Both the position numbers and the translations under genes were made by a program. From Flagellimonas ochracea (GTDB lineage: Bacteria > Bacteroidota > Bacteroidia > Flavobacteriales > Flavobacteriaceae), in NCBI RefSeq assembly GCF_009903685.1, contig NZ_JAAABI010000001.1:248001-312000 (forward strand): a stretch of DNA of 64,000 nt, written 5' to 3'. Below are positions 1 through 9,114 of the stretch, in pieces (position 1 is the stretch's first letter; the number at the start of each line of letters is the position of its first letter). The notes under the pieces are model-generated. The model searched no databases. It was not told the DNA's origin and saw only the letters and a program-made list of their open reading frames with translations.

Positions 1-2409
1 GCGGAGACCTTGACAACGACATCCAAGCCAATATTCATTGGTTCCCAATCAGTGGGAAATAACACTGAAAATATTGAGACAGTACGTGTGGGCAGGCAAA
101 GAGAGGGAACCGGGAACACGGCTGTGCTCTCGGGCAAGGCAGTACTGGCATCCACTGGGCAACCTGCAAGGGACATGGCCGTTTTGGTGGAAGGAATGGA
201 ACTGGGAGTGTCCACGGATTCGACGGGATACTATGAACTGCGATTGCCCAAGGGAGAGCACCTGATCACCACAAGGGCCCTTGGTATCGCGCCGACCACA
301 AAACGCGTGCTCCTGTTCGGAGACGGCAATATGGATCTAGAACTGCAGGAAAGCGTCGAGGCCCTTGAGGAAGTTGTGGTGGCCGCCAATCAAAACCGTA
401 ATGTTGAACAGGCCGTTACGGGACTCACCCAGCTTGATGTCCAAAAGATAAAGACACTCCCCTTGGTCATGGGAGAACGGGACCTGCTTAATGCCGCCGT
501 GACCCTTCCGGGTATAGCCAAGGCCGGTGAAGGTGCAGCTGGATACAATGTACGGGGTGGACGGACCGACCAGAACCTAATCCTTTTGGACAATGCGGTG
601 ATCTATAACCCGGTCCATTTCTTTGGTATATTCTCTGCCCTGAATCCCTATACCACGGGGAATGTTGACATCTATAAGGGGAACATTCCCGTGGAATACG
701 GCGGACGGCTCTCATCAGTGTTCGACATACAGACCAAGGACGGCAACTCCGAGGAATTTTCTGGGGAGGCCTCCATAGGCCCGGTGACCAACAGTGTGAT
801 GTTGGAGATACCTGTGGTCAAGGAAAAATCCTCCCTTGTACTGGGTGGCAGGCTTACCTATTCGGATTGGATATTGGGCATATTGGACGAGGAATCCCTG
901 AGCAACAGTTCGGCAAATTTTTATGATGTGGTCGCCAAGTACAACCACAGTATCAATGAGAACAACGAAATCCGTGCAACGGCCTATTACAGCAAGGACA
1001 ATTTCAGCATTACATCGGATTCGATATTCCGGTACAGCAACCGGGCCTTTTCCCTCAGATGGGACCATAAGTTCAGTAAAAACAATACCGGTAGTATCCT
1101 GGTGACCAACTCGGAGTACCGCTTCGGGATTGAGTTTGATGGCGACTCCAATGACGATTTTGATTTAGGGTATCAAAATTACGAGTCCGAGGTGCGCCTT
1201 AAGATGCGTAGCTTAATTGGGGATAACCATACCTTGGATTATGGCGTTTCCGGGAAATACTATATTGTTGACCCCGGCGACAAGGACCCCTTGAACCCCG
1301 AATCGGACATAGCATCGATAAGTCTGCCCAGGGAGCAGGGCCTGGAGACTGGGATCTTCATCGCCGATCAATGGGAGATAACCGACAGGTTCCTTTTGGA
1401 TGCCGGCCTGAGGTATTCCTATTATCTTGCTCTGGGCCCGGCGGAGCAGCGCATCTACCAAGAAGGACAGCCCAGGACCGAGGACAATCTTATCGAGGTT
1501 CGGGAGTTTGGGGACCAAGAGACCATTGAGACCTATGGGGGTCCCGAGGTAAGGGTAGGGGGACGGTATCTGTTCACCCCTGATTTTTCGATAAAGGCGA
1601 GTTACAACAGTACATTCCAGTACATACATACCCTTTCTAACAATACCACGGTATCTCCGACGGATACGTGGAAGCTATCGGACATCAATATAGAGCCACA
1701 GCAGGCACAACAATATTCCCTTGGCTTATTTAAAAACTTCAACGAAAAGGAAATTGAACTGAGCGTGGAGGGCTTCTATAAACAGTCAGAGAATCTGTTG
1801 GACTACAAAATCGGCTCACAACTATTGTTGAACGAACAGATTGAGACCGATGTGCTCCAAGGGGACGGTAAGGCCTATGGTGTGGAGTTCCTGCTAAAGA
1901 AGAATGATGGGGCCCTTAATGGTTGGCTTGGGTATACCTATTCCCGTTCCTTTGTAAAACTGGACAGTCAATTTGAGGAAGAGGTGGTGAACAACGGGGA
2001 ATTCTTCCCCTCCAACTTTGACAAGCCCCATGATTTCAGTTTGGTGGCCAACTACAGGTTCACCAAACGGATCAGTGCCTCGATGAACTTTGTGTATCAA
2101 ACGGGAAGGCCCGTGACCTATCCCGTTGGGAGCTATACGCTGAACAACGAGGACTTCGTGTTTTACAGTGACCGGAACCGTTTCCGGATTCCCGATTTTT
2201 ATCGTTTGGATCTGGGGTTCAACTTGGAGGGCAACCATAAAAAAGAGAAGGCGATACACACCTTCTGGAGTTTTCAGATTTACAATGTATTGGGGCGGAA
2301 CAATCCGTACTCCGTCTTTTTTATTACCGAGGAAGGTGAGATCAAGGCACTACAGAGTTCGATTTTTGCCATACCGGTACCCACATTGACCTTTAACATG
2401 AAGTTTTAA
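1..2409 (+). CDS. TonB-dependent receptor, 5'-truncated by window edge
   Basis: Outer-membrane TonB-dependent transporter. The reading frame is open to the first base of the window, so the N-terminus (signal peptide and perhaps a short STN-type domain) lies outside. What is visible: a carboxypeptidase-like regulatory domain (about residues 40-115 of the visible protein, starting LSGKAVLAST), a plug domain with the typical VRGG...NLILLDN stretch, then a long beta-barrel rich in aromatic residues that ends FNMKF with a terminal Phe, as barrels do. It lies 5 bases upstream of a DUF4249 lipoprotein, a common Bacteroidota pairing, so this is probably a receptor/surface-lipoprotein uptake pair. The substrate cannot be read from sequence. 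It is richer in G+C than the third gene of the cluster. Confidence 0.9.
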   Translation, partial: AETLTTTSKPIFIGSQSVGNNTENIETVRVGRQREGTGNTAVLSGKAVLASTGQPARDMAVLVEGMELGVSTDSTGYYELRLPKGEHLITTRALGIAPTTKRVLLFGDGNMDLELQESVEALEEVVVAANQNRNVEQAVTGLTQLDVQKIKTLPLVMGERDLLNAAVTLPGIAKAGEGAAGYNVRGGRTDQNLILLDNAVIYNPVHFFGIFSALNPYTTGNVDIYKGNIPVEYGGRLSSVFDIQTKDGNSEEFSGEASIGPVTNSVMLEIPVVKEKSSLVLGGRLTYSDWILGILDEESLSNSSANFYDVVAKYNHSINENNEIRATAYYSKDNFSITSDSIFRYSNRAFSLRWDHKFSKNNTGSILVTNSEYRFGIEFDGDSNDDFDLGYQNYESEVRLKMRSLIGDNHTLDYGVSGKYYIVDPGDKDPLNPESDIASISLPREQGLETGIFIADQWEITDRFLLDAGLRYSYYLALGPAEQRIYQEGQPRTEDNLIEVREFGDQETIETYGGPEVRVGGRYLFTPDFSIKASYNSTFQYIHTLSNNTTVSPTDTWKLSDINIEPQQAQQYSLGLFKNFNEKEIELSVEGFYKQSENLLDYKIGSQLLLNEQIETDVLQGDGKAYGVEFLLKKNDGALNGWLGYTYSRSFVKLDSQFEEEVVNNGEFFPSNFDKPHDFSLVANYRFTKRISASMNFVYQTGRPVTYPVGSYTLNNEDFVFYSDRNRFRIPDFYRLDLGFNLEGNHKKEKAIHTFWSFQIYNVLGRNNPYSVFFITEEGEIKALQSSIFAIPVPTLTFNMKF

Positions 2410-2414
2410 AAAAT

Positions 2415-3578
2415 ATGGGAAAACTAGTCAAATACATATTTTTTCTGACCTTTTTGGCACAGTATTCCTGTGTCGAGGAAATCGAGCCACAGAGCATCGT
2501 TGAGTTTGAGGATATCCTGGTGGTCGATGCCACGATAACCGATGAAACGAAACGGCAAAGGGTGCTGCTCAGCAGAACCTTTCCGCTGGAAGGTGAGATG
2601 AATTCCCCTGAGACAGGCGCAAATGTAGTCTTGTCAGATGGCAATGGGAACGAGACCGTTTTTGAGGAATCCGAACCGGGCACATACCTTTCACCAATTG
2701 AATTTGCCGCAGAGCCGGGGAATTCATACCGACTCCGGATAGAGACATCCGATGGAGGTTCCTATCTTTCTGCTGAAAAGCAGCTCCCTCCAAAGAGCAA
2801 TATTGACAGTCTTTATGCCAATAGGATAGACAATGATCTGGGAGAAAACGGTATGGCCATCTTGGTGGACACAAGTGACCCGAATAATAACTCAACTTAT
2901 TATCGATATGAGTACGAGGAGACCTACAGGATATTTGCTCCGGAATACAGGAACACGGATTTGATAATTAGTGAAGATGGGTCACTTCAATTGGGACCCA
3001 GAAATCCCAACGAATTTGAATGTTTTCCGACCAATTTTTCCACAAGTACCATTCTTAATGATACCCGGGATCAAGTAGAGGACCAAGTAGACGGATTTCT
3101 GGTTCGGTTCATCAGTAGCGATAATTTCATTTTGAGCTATCGGTATAGTATTTTAGTGAAGCAATTTGTGCATTCCCGAGAGACCTATCAGTTCTATGAA
3201 TCCCAAAACGAGTTTGCAAGTTCAGAAAGTGTCTTTTCCAATACCCAACCAGGCTTTCTTTCTAGCAATATCGCATCCACCACCGGAGATGGGGAAAAGG
3301 TATTAGGAATTTTTGACGTTGCCTCGGTGGACGAGCAAAGGATATTCTTCAACTATATTGATTTTTATCCGGGGGAGAATGTTCCACCTTACGTGGTTCC
3401 TTGTATAGGAAAAACAATAAGGAGTGGTCTACGTGACTTAGTGGAATCAAACTTAGTTAAGTTTCTTGAAGTAAATAGTGGACAGTTTACGTCTGGAGCA
3501 TTCATTGTTGTTCCAAGAGTATGTGGGGACTGTACGGCTCTGGGAAGCCCTGACCAACCCGATTTTTGGATTGAATGA
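2415..3578 (+). CDS. DUF4249 family lipoprotein
   Basis: 387-residue exported lipoprotein of the DUF4249 family. A short hydrophobic leader ends in a lipobox with Cys19 (AQYSC), followed by acidic residues. The N-terminal half resembles an Ig-like/MG domain (ILVVDATITDETKRQRVLLS, then NVVLSDGNGNE and GTYLS), which is typical of the family. These lipoproteins are usually encoded directly after a TonB receptor and are presumed to work with it at the cell surface; the biochemical role is not known. It starts 5 bases after the receptor stop and its own stop overlaps a possible ATG of the next gene (ATGA), so the three genes look like one operon. Confidence 0.85.
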   Translation: MGKLVKYIFFLTFLAQYSCVEEIEPQSIVEFEDILVVDATITDETKRQRVLLSRTFPLEGEMNSPETGANVVLSDGNGNETVFEESEPGTYLSPIEFAAEPGNSYRLRIETSDGGSYLSAEKQLPPKSNIDSLYANRIDNDLGENGMAILVDTSDPNNNSTYYRYEYEETYRIFAPEYRNTDLIISEDGSLQLGPRNPNEFECFPTNFSTSTILNDTRDQVEDQVDGFLVRFISSDNFILSYRYSILVKQFVHSRETYQFYESQNEFASSESVFSNTQPGFLSSNIASTTGDGEKVLGIFDVASVDEQRIFFNYIDFYPGENVPPYVVPCIGKTIRSGLRDLVESNLVKFLEVNSGQFTSGAFIVVPRVCGDCTALGSPDQPDFWIE

Positions 3579-3595
3579 TACTAATCCCAACTGTT

Positions 3596-5380
3596 ATGAA
3601 TAAAAATACAATTGTTTATATTTTATGTGTTTTCTCTTTCTTTTTTGTCCATTCGCAAAATCAGAAGCAAAAATCACCTATTGACATACCCATGGAATCC
3701 ATTTTTGTCCACAAGAATTCAGAAGTCCTCTTCTCTGGGGAACGGCTATTGTTCGGTGTCCATGTCCGCGATCTTTCCACTGAAAAAGCAAGCGATCTGA
3801 GCAAAATGGCATATGTTCAATTGTTGGGAGAAGAAGTGAAACCGATTTTTTTAAAAAAGGTTGAACTTAAAAATGGGTTTGGACATGGGGATTTTAGAGT
3901 GGGGGCCGATATAGAGACAGGAACCTATAAGCTAATGGCCTATACACAGTTGGCCAGGAACTCTGACGCCCATAAATACTTTGAAACTGACATTTTTATC
4001 ATCAACCCATACATACAGCTCCGTGAAAGGAATGTTGTTTCCCAGACCACGGACTCATTGGCCAAAACCCTCGACAATCAAATTGTGGATATGGGCAGTA
4101 GTAGAGACGAAATCCAAAATAACATCTTGAGTTCTTTGGTCGATATTGAATTGGACAAAGAAATTTATGGGAAACGGGAAACGGGAAGGTTGGAAATCAA
4201 CTCTGGAGTTTCACTTAATGGAGCGGTCCTTTCCCTCTCGATACGGAAAAAAGAAGCCATTAATGGGCCAGTTTCAATTTCAGCTGTTGATTATCACTCC
4301 AAGATGATAAAGGGAACCAAAAACAGGTTCATTGATGTCAGTGAAATCAAATGGTTGCCCGAACTTCGTGGTGACCACCTAACTGGGAGACTGCTGCAAG
4401 TATCGGACAGTTTTCCAGTTCCCGACACCCAAGTAGTTATGTCCATACCGGGAAGTGAATACATTGTGGACATAGCCCGTACCGATGCCAGTGGTAGATT
4501 CGGTTTTTGGTTGGAAGGGCAATACCCCCAGACAAGGAATGGATTCATGCAGATTATAGGGGATGCAAGTGATGAAACTTTTATTGTACTTGACAAAGAA
4601 GGGCCACTGCTGCCCGATAACCTTGTCTTCAATGATTTTAAGATTGACAAAACGTTGGAGGATATTATTCTTCAGCGAAGTATCCAAAACCAATTGCAAA
4701 ATGCCTATCTAGCACCCATCCCTGGAACCATGGAAGTTACAACTACAGATAGCCAACCTTATTACAGGTCTTTTGATACACAATACATCTTGGATGAGTA
4801 TACCCGTTTCGGTTCCATGGAAGAAACGTTTGTCGAAGTGGTGGAACAGGCCTGGATAGAAAATGTTGAATCCGATGATCCGCAATTTAAGATCCGTCCA
4901 CTCCCACAATACCCACAGGACATTGTTGAAGAGCCTTTGGTGATTTTGGATGGTCAAGTGGTATTGGACCATGACCTTATCATAGGTATTCCTGCAAGGG
5001 AAATGGAGAGTATAGCGGTTTCAAGGAAAAAAATATTCATGGGTTCCAAACTGTATCAGGGAATCCTCCATTTTGAATCAAAGGACGGGAAGTATTGGGA
5101 AAGGTTTCCTATGAAGAATACTACAATACTTGAAATTGAACGTTCGTCCCTTTTAAGGACATATCCAGAGTTTCAGTATGACTATTTATCAAATATGAGT
5201 TCGGATTTGCCAGATTTCAGAAGACAACTCTATTGGAACCCTAAAATCAAAGTCAGTGGAGATACTTTTGGGTTGAATATTTGGACCTCAGATGTGACAG
5301 GTGAATATGAGATAAGGGTCGAGGGCTTTACGGAAGAGGGGAAGCCTATTTCAGGATATCAAAAATTTGAGGTGGAATAA
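3596..5380 (+). CDS. Large secreted protein, MG2-like/receptor-associated, function unknown
   Basis: About 594-residue exported protein. I chose the ATG at 3596 because it gives a clean signal peptide (MNKNTIVYILCVF...VHSQ); an in-frame ATG at 3575 overlaps the upstream stop and would add seven residues. After the leader, ESIFVHKNSEVLFSGERLLFGVHV resembles the start of macroglobulin MG2-like domains found in large Bacteroidota proteins next to TonB receptors. A middle part (DTQVVMSIPGSEYIVD...TDASGRFGFWL) looks like a carboxypeptidase-regulatory-like fold. No catalytic motif is seen. It is third in the operon with the receptor and the DUF4249 lipoprotein, so a role in the same surface uptake system is an inference from position. 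Base composition is clearly more A+T rich than the receptor gene. Confidence 0.75.
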   Translation: MNKNTIVYILCVFSFFFVHSQNQKQKSPIDIPMESIFVHKNSEVLFSGERLLFGVHVRDLSTEKASDLSKMAYVQLLGEEVKPIFLKKVELKNGFGHGDFRVGADIETGTYKLMAYTQLARNSDAHKYFETDIFIINPYIQLRERNVVSQTTDSLAKTLDNQIVDMGSSRDEIQNNILSSLVDIELDKEIYGKRETGRLEINSGVSLNGAVLSLSIRKKEAINGPVSISAVDYHSKMIKGTKNRFIDVSEIKWLPELRGDHLTGRLLQVSDSFPVPDTQVVMSIPGSEYIVDIARTDASGRFGFWLEGQYPQTRNGFMQIIGDASDETFIVLDKEGPLLPDNLVFNDFKIDKTLEDIILQRSIQNQLQNAYLAPIPGTMEVTTTDSQPYYRSFDTQYILDEYTRFGSMEETFVEVVEQAWIENVESDDPQFKIRPLPQYPQDIVEEPLVILDGQVVLDHDLIIGIPAREMESIAVSRKKIFMGSKLYQGILHFESKDGKYWERFPMKNTTILEIERSSLLRTYPEFQYDYLSNMSSDLPDFRRQLYWNPKIKVSGDTFGLNIWTSDVTGEYEIRVEGFTEEGKPISGYQKFEVE

Positions 5381-5832
5381 TTAATTTTTTTAAATTAAAT
5401 TCTACTATTTTTTGTTAAATTTATGATTGTAAAACATCCATAAAATTTGTCTTTGAATGCACTGATTTGAAACTAGTTTAGAGTTCGGTGAATCAGCTCA
5501 GAAGCATAGTGTAAATTATTGATATACAATGTATTGTGATATTTTTCGTAATACAGTCATCCCGACCAAAATGATATCATCCGATATCAAAGAACAGCTA
5601 ACTTAATGGATTTCAATGGATTAAATTTTTGTTGAAATCATTTGGTTGGCTTTTTTTATGAAAAAAGTGACCTATTGCTTCCAATTTTATGTTTGGCCTA
5701 ACTGAAAGGCGTGCCCAAGGTGTGTTGTGAAAAGCATTGCTTTGTTTCACCTTGACCTAACTGTTTTTCCAGGTTTCAATTATCCGTAACGAATATTAAT
5801 TCTTTCCTATAGCTTTTGCTAAATATAAATCA
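5381..5832. other. Intergenic stretch, 452 bases, between two gene ends
   Basis: No gene found. Both flanking genes end here (convergent). Visible structure: a purely A/T hairpin directly after the plus-strand stop (5381-5398, TTAATTT/AAATTAA around TTTT); an inverted repeat GATTTCAA (5609-5616) and TTGAAATC (5632-5639) followed 12 bases later by a T-run, a weak terminator candidate for the plus-strand operon; and nested inverted repeats CAAGGTG/CACCTTG and GTGAAA/TTTCAC at 5716-5754. None is strong enough to call an RNA. Confidence 0.5.
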
Positions 5833-6459
5833 TTATAATTGGCTTGGGCTTTTTGGCTGAAAAAGCAGTTCAAAATAGGTCTTAAGGTGTTTCAAATGGT
5901 CGGCCGTGAGATCCCCTCCTTGTAATGCTTTTGATACCATAAAGGCGCCTTCAAAAATCACAAGGGTATGGTCGGCCAAAGACTGTAAATCAATTTTGAC
6001 CTTTGGATCATATTCCCTTAGAACTGCTTTGATCAATTGTGTCATGGTAGCTCTCCAAGTTAGCAGAGTTTCTGCGATATGATTCAAAGTTTGCTCATCG
6101 AATTGATTTTGCTCATAAGTATAAGAGGCATAGAGACAAGTATGGGGCTCTGTTAAACCCGACATTGTGTCAATGAATTCTTGTATAAATTGTAAAAGAC
6201 GAGCCAAAGGGTCTTCTTTCAAGTGTTCGGTAGCTTTCAAAACTTCATTCATATGATGAATGTCCTCCCGTGCAAATTCTTCAATCAAAGCTTTAGCCAG
6301 TAGGTTCTTTGTTTTAAAATGATAAAAAAAAGCTCCTTTGGTGATACCTGTTCGTTCTAAGATCTGATCAATACTGGTACCTGAAAATCCGTTCTCGAAT
6401 ATCAATTCCTTGGATTCGGCCAATATTTTATTCCTTGTAGGTTTTCCATCTCTTCCCAT
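5833..6459 (-). CDS. TetR/AcrR family transcriptional regulator
   Basis: 208-residue TetR-type repressor. The N-terminal helix-turn-helix is clear (residues about 8-55: TRNKILAESKELIFENGFSG, TSIDQILERTGITKGAFFYHF), followed by an all-helical ligand domain that contains Trp and Cys residues. It is divergent from the sterol-desaturase-like gene with about 90-120 bases between starts, and that gap contains two near-identical CTAG-centred 14-base sites, so it most likely controls that gene and itself. The inducer is unknown. The start codon is the only sensible one, immediately in front of the HTH. Confidence 0.92.
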   Translation of the reverse strand: MGRDGKPTRNKILAESKELIFENGFSGTSIDQILERTGITKGAFFYHFKTKNLLAKALIEEFAREDIHHMNEVLKATEHLKEDPLARLLQFIQEFIDTMSGLTEPHTCLYASYTYEQNQFDEQTLNHIAETLLTWRATMTQLIKAVLREYDPKVKIDLQSLADHTLVIFEGAFMVSKALQGGDLTADHLKHLKTYFELLFQPKSPSQL

Positions 6460-6481
6460 ACTGTAAATATAAAACTTTTAA

Positions 6482-6495
6482 ACAAACTAGTTGGT
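6482..6495. promoter_or_regulatory. Candidate TetR operator, site 1
   Basis: ACAAACTAGTTGGT is a quasi-palindrome centred on CTAG, 23 bases upstream of the TetR start. Its reverse complement matches site 2 (6522-6535) at 12 of 14 positions. TetR-family operators are typically such palindromes between divergent genes. Assignment to this regulator is inference from position. Confidence 0.5.
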
Positions 6496-6521
6496 ATAGT
6501 TAAAATTAATTTTATATTTAC

Positions 6522-6535
6522 ACCATCTAGTCTGT
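6522..6535. promoter_or_regulatory. Candidate TetR operator, site 2
   Basis: ACCATCTAGTCTGT, the inverted partner of the site at 6482-6495, 40 bases away centre to centre. It lies just downstream of TATATTTA (6513-6520), which resembles a Bacteroidota -7 box for the desaturase-like gene, so occupancy would block that promoter. Confidence 0.5.
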
Positions 6536-6580
6536 ATAAATAAACAGATGTTAATGTTTAATCCATTAAAATTATCAGTT

Positions 6581-7363
6581 ATGGAACAATTTATTTCTCA
6601 GTTGCCAACACCATTGGAATTGATCAATGATCCCATCTCTTACATAGTCTTTGCTATTTATGGAGGCCTAATGTTATGGGAAGGTCTATTACCTGCAAGA
6701 AGACTTCCCACGGTTAAGTTTTGGAAATTAAGGGGCATGCTTGCTTTTGTACTCTTCTTTCTCCTTTCTTCTTACCTGCCCATCATTTGGGATGAAACCT
6801 TGTCTAATTATCAAATTTTTGACCTAACCGGTCTTGGAACATATTGGGGAGCCTTCGTAGGGGTAATGGTGTACGAACTTGGCGAGTATATGTGGCACCG
6901 AACCATGCACAACAGCGATCTATTGTGGAAAGGAATGCATCAAATGCACCATAGTGCTGAACGTCTAGACAGTTATGGAGCATTTTATTTTAGCCCTTTG
7001 GACATGATTGGTTGGGTTGCAGTAAGTAGCATTTGTCTGGTACTTGTAACTGGATTTACCGCTGAAGCATCGACCTTGATCATACTGGCGACCACATTCT
7101 TAACCATTTTTCAACACAGTAACATAAAAACACCAACATGGATCGGTTATTTAATTCAAAGGCCAGAGGCGCATACAGTGCACCATGCAAAGGGTATACA
7201 TGCCTATAACTATGCCGGTATTACCATTTATGATATCATTTTTGGAACTTTCAAAAATCCGAAGGACTATGAACATGAAACGGGTTTTTACCACGGTGCA
7301 TCGGGTAAAATAAAAGATATGCTATTGTTCAAGGACATTACCAAAAAAGATAATGACAAATAA
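6581..7363 (+). CDS. Sterol desaturase / fatty acid hydroxylase superfamily protein
   Basis: Integral-membrane di-iron hydroxylase or desaturase of about 260 residues. It has at least four hydrophobic segments and the His-box pattern of the superfamily: HRTMH, then HQMHH, then HTVHH followed by H in AKGIH. The substrate is a membrane lipid or similar in characterised members; it is not predictable here. I chose ATG 6581 (MEQFISQLPTP); an upstream in-frame ATG at 6548 would add eleven residues. Its promoter region contains both candidate TetR operators, so it is probably induced when the divergent repressor is released. Short open frames that may be remnants follow it up to the terminator at 7648. 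Confidence 0.88.
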   Translation: MEQFISQLPTPLELINDPISYIVFAIYGGLMLWEGLLPARRLPTVKFWKLRGMLAFVLFFLLSSYLPIIWDETLSNYQIFDLTGLGTYWGAFVGVMVYELGEYMWHRTMHNSDLLWKGMHQMHHSAERLDSYGAFYFSPLDMIGWVAVSSICLVLVTGFTAEASTLIILATTFLTIFQHSNIKTPTWIGYLIQRPEAHTVHHAKGIHAYNYAGITIYDIIFGTFKNPKDYEHETGFYHGASGKIKDMLLFKDITKKDNDK

Positions 7364-7475
7364 TTTTAGGATTAGGATCCGAATCTGGCTAGGTTGGTAC
7401 AGTTGTTCCATAGCTTACCCAGTCCTAAACAGAGAATTATACGGGAAAAGTATGACGAAATTGAAATTAAAATAA
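7353..7475 (+). CDS. Short overlapping ORF, 40 residues, possibly a gene remnant
   Basis: An ATG inside the last codons of the desaturase-like gene opens a 40-residue frame (MTNNFRIRIWLGWYSCSIAY... ending KLKLK). The composition is protein-like, with an amphipathic aromatic N-terminus and a basic tail, and the overlap looks like translational coupling. I do not recognise it. It may be a truncated membrane protein or chance. Confidence 0.25.
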   Translation: MTNNFRIRIRIWLGWYSCSIAYPVLNRELYGKSMTKLKLK

Positions 7476-7488
7476 GTTCATCATCATC

Positions 7489-7590
7489 ATGAAAAAGTTA
7501 ACGAACAGTTCAGTATTATTTGACATACCTCATTTGGGTTTGTCCAAATATCATGTCCCGAACCTAAAATGGTCCTCTTTGACCTCATAG
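7489..7590 (+). pseudogene. Possible remnant of an Old Yellow Enzyme (alkene reductase) N-terminus
   Basis: A 33-codon frame reads MKKLTNSSVLFDIPHLGLSK, then YHVPNLKWSSLTS and a stop. This loosely resembles the N-terminus of NADH:flavin oxidoreductases (LF.P..LG...L.NR.VMAPLT), and single-base indels around 7560-7585 would improve the match. NemR-type TetR regulators are known to control such reductases, which makes a decayed partner gene plausible. The similarity is weak and judged by eye only. Confidence 0.2.
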
Positions 7591-7647
7591 AAGTTAATAT
7601 ATTGATTAGTTTGAATCAAGTAAAGGCTAGTGTTTAATTTGTTGTCG

Positions 7648-7689
7648 ATGCCCATTAATCATTCCTTTTTGATTGTGGGCATTTTTTTC
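7648..7689 (+). terminator. Rho-independent terminator
   Basis: ATGCCCA..AATCA pairs with TGATT..TGGGCAT around a short T-rich loop and is followed by seven Ts. It is on the plus strand, downstream of the desaturase-like gene and the short frames after it. Confidence 0.75.
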
Positions 7690-7754
7690 ACACCCCTTGG
7701 TATATGGGAGATAGACGCCGAGAAACGGTTATCACATTAGGCAAGCCCAAAGCC

Positions 7755-9038
7755 CTAATTAGGCAATACAATACCCTGCTTTGCGGCAAATACAATATCC
7801 TTTATGGCACTGAAATCCCTCAGGGGATTATTTTCCAATACTAAAAAACTAGCTTCATACCCAGCTTCCAGCTTTCCGATTTTACGTTCTGGAAAAACAT
7901 ATTGCGGTGTGTCCATGGTAAGAATCTTCAATAATTCTTCATTACTAAAAATGTCCAGCGCATGGAGTGCATCAATTTCGGGTGTCAAGGTCATATTGAA
8001 CATGTCCGAACCTACAATAATGTTTCCGCCTGCATTTTTAAAGCGGGTAAGAAAACTTTTGGTAAATGCTGTTTTGGCCAAGCTATCTTTTATAGTTCTT
8101 CTGGATATACTGATTGCGGTGGTAGGTATTACCCGCATTCCTTTGGAAGCCGCCTTTTGCATGGATTGGTCATCCACATAATATTTCAATTCATTTTCCG
8201 GCAGGCCTTCAAAACCGTAGCCGGGCATGTGCGCTACACAATCCACACCTATTTCAGCGGCAAATTCAAAATCCGAAGCCGTTTCGATATGGGCGTACAC
8301 AGTGAACCCTTTTTTCTTTAGTTTTTCAGCCACTAGCCGGGCCACTGGTTTGGAAAGGCCATGCAAACCTGCAGTTCCTGTATTGCTGTTGACCTTATAG
8401 TTTTCCACATCAAGTAGATAAATTTTGGCCACATCTGGGTTTGAATTATAAAATATATTCAGTTTTTCATCTATTTGAGAAATGCTATCAATAAAAATGT
8501 AAGAGTTGTTCTCTTCTATGCGGCTTTGCAAGATTTTATCCATATTGCTTTCCCAATTGTCAAATGTAAGTCCCATGGAAAATGGTTCGTAGGCCATAAA
8601 TGGATGTCCCAGTGTGGATGTAAGTCCTTGCTGGGCAAATTTGACATCGATGGTGGAATCGTTTTCAAAAAAGCTTCGCAATGCGTTGGCCTGTTTTTGC
8701 ATGGAGGTCAAAGCTTGATAGTAGAAAGTACCCTCATCTAAATAGGCTTTGGGAAGAAAACCCAACTGCCATTCTCTATCAAGATTGTGATTATGGGCCG
8801 AGGCAAAGGGTGGAATAACATAACCGCCTTTCAAATCTGTAGTTTTCACTATGGAATCGGGAGATTCATCCGAAAAAATACCGTCAACCTCATAAAATAC
8901 TTTGGAAATAAAGTCCTTTCCATTATACCATTGGCCATTGGTGTATGCTGTTCCCCATGTTTGTATTTCTTTCTTTTGCTTACAGGATGGATGAATGCTG
9001 ATTAGAAGCAACGCAAAAAAACAGTACAGGTATCTCAT
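7755..9038 (-). CDS. Amidohydrolase family lipoprotein
   Basis: About 427-residue metal-dependent hydrolase of the amidohydrolase superfamily. With the ATG at 9038 the N-terminus is a lipoprotein signal with Cys19 (IHPSC); an ATG ten codons upstream is less likely. Metal-site motifs in order: HNH at about residues 82-84 (SAHNHN), YAHIET, CVAHMPG and GSDMFN. The end (LEAGYEASFLVLENNPLRDF) is the usual beta-sandwich return of imidazolonepropionase-like members. It probably acts in the periplasm or at the outer membrane; the substrate is unknown. The next gene upstream on the same strand (PQQ-type dehydrogenase) is also an exported lipoprotein, with a gap of about 75 bases, so they may be co-transcribed. 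Confidence 0.87.
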   Translation of the reverse strand: MRYLYCFFALLLISIHPSCKQKKEIQTWGTAYTNGQWYNGKDFISKVFYEVDGIFSDESPDSIVKTTDLKGGYVIPPFASAHNHNLDREWQLGFLPKAYLDEGTFYYQALTSMQKQANALRSFFENDSTIDVKFAQQGLTSTLGHPFMAYEPFSMGLTFDNWESNMDKILQSRIEENNSYIFIDSISQIDEKLNIFYNSNPDVAKIYLLDVENYKVNSNTGTAGLHGLSKPVARLVAEKLKKKGFTVYAHIETASDFEFAAEIGVDCVAHMPGYGFEGLPENELKYYVDDQSMQKAASKGMRVIPTTAISISRRTIKDSLAKTAFTKSFLTRFKNAGGNIIVGSDMFNMTLTPEIDALHALDIFSNEELLKILTMDTPQYVFPERKIGKLEAGYEASFLVLENNPLRDFSAIKDIVFAAKQGIVLPN

Positions 9039-9114
9039 GGTCGATTGTCGTTTAAAAAAGATTCTCAAAGTAAGAAATTTATAAAAATCTTTTTAGGGAC
9101 ACTCTCGATTTCTA

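Larger units (their letters stand above)
7364..7754. other. Intergenic stretch with possible gene remnants and a terminator
   Basis: About 390 bases with no full-length gene. It holds the two short frames described at 7353-7475 and 7489-7590 and a strong terminator at 7648-7689, meaning a transcript from the desaturase side runs about 300 bases past that gene's stop before it is terminated. Confidence 0.6.
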
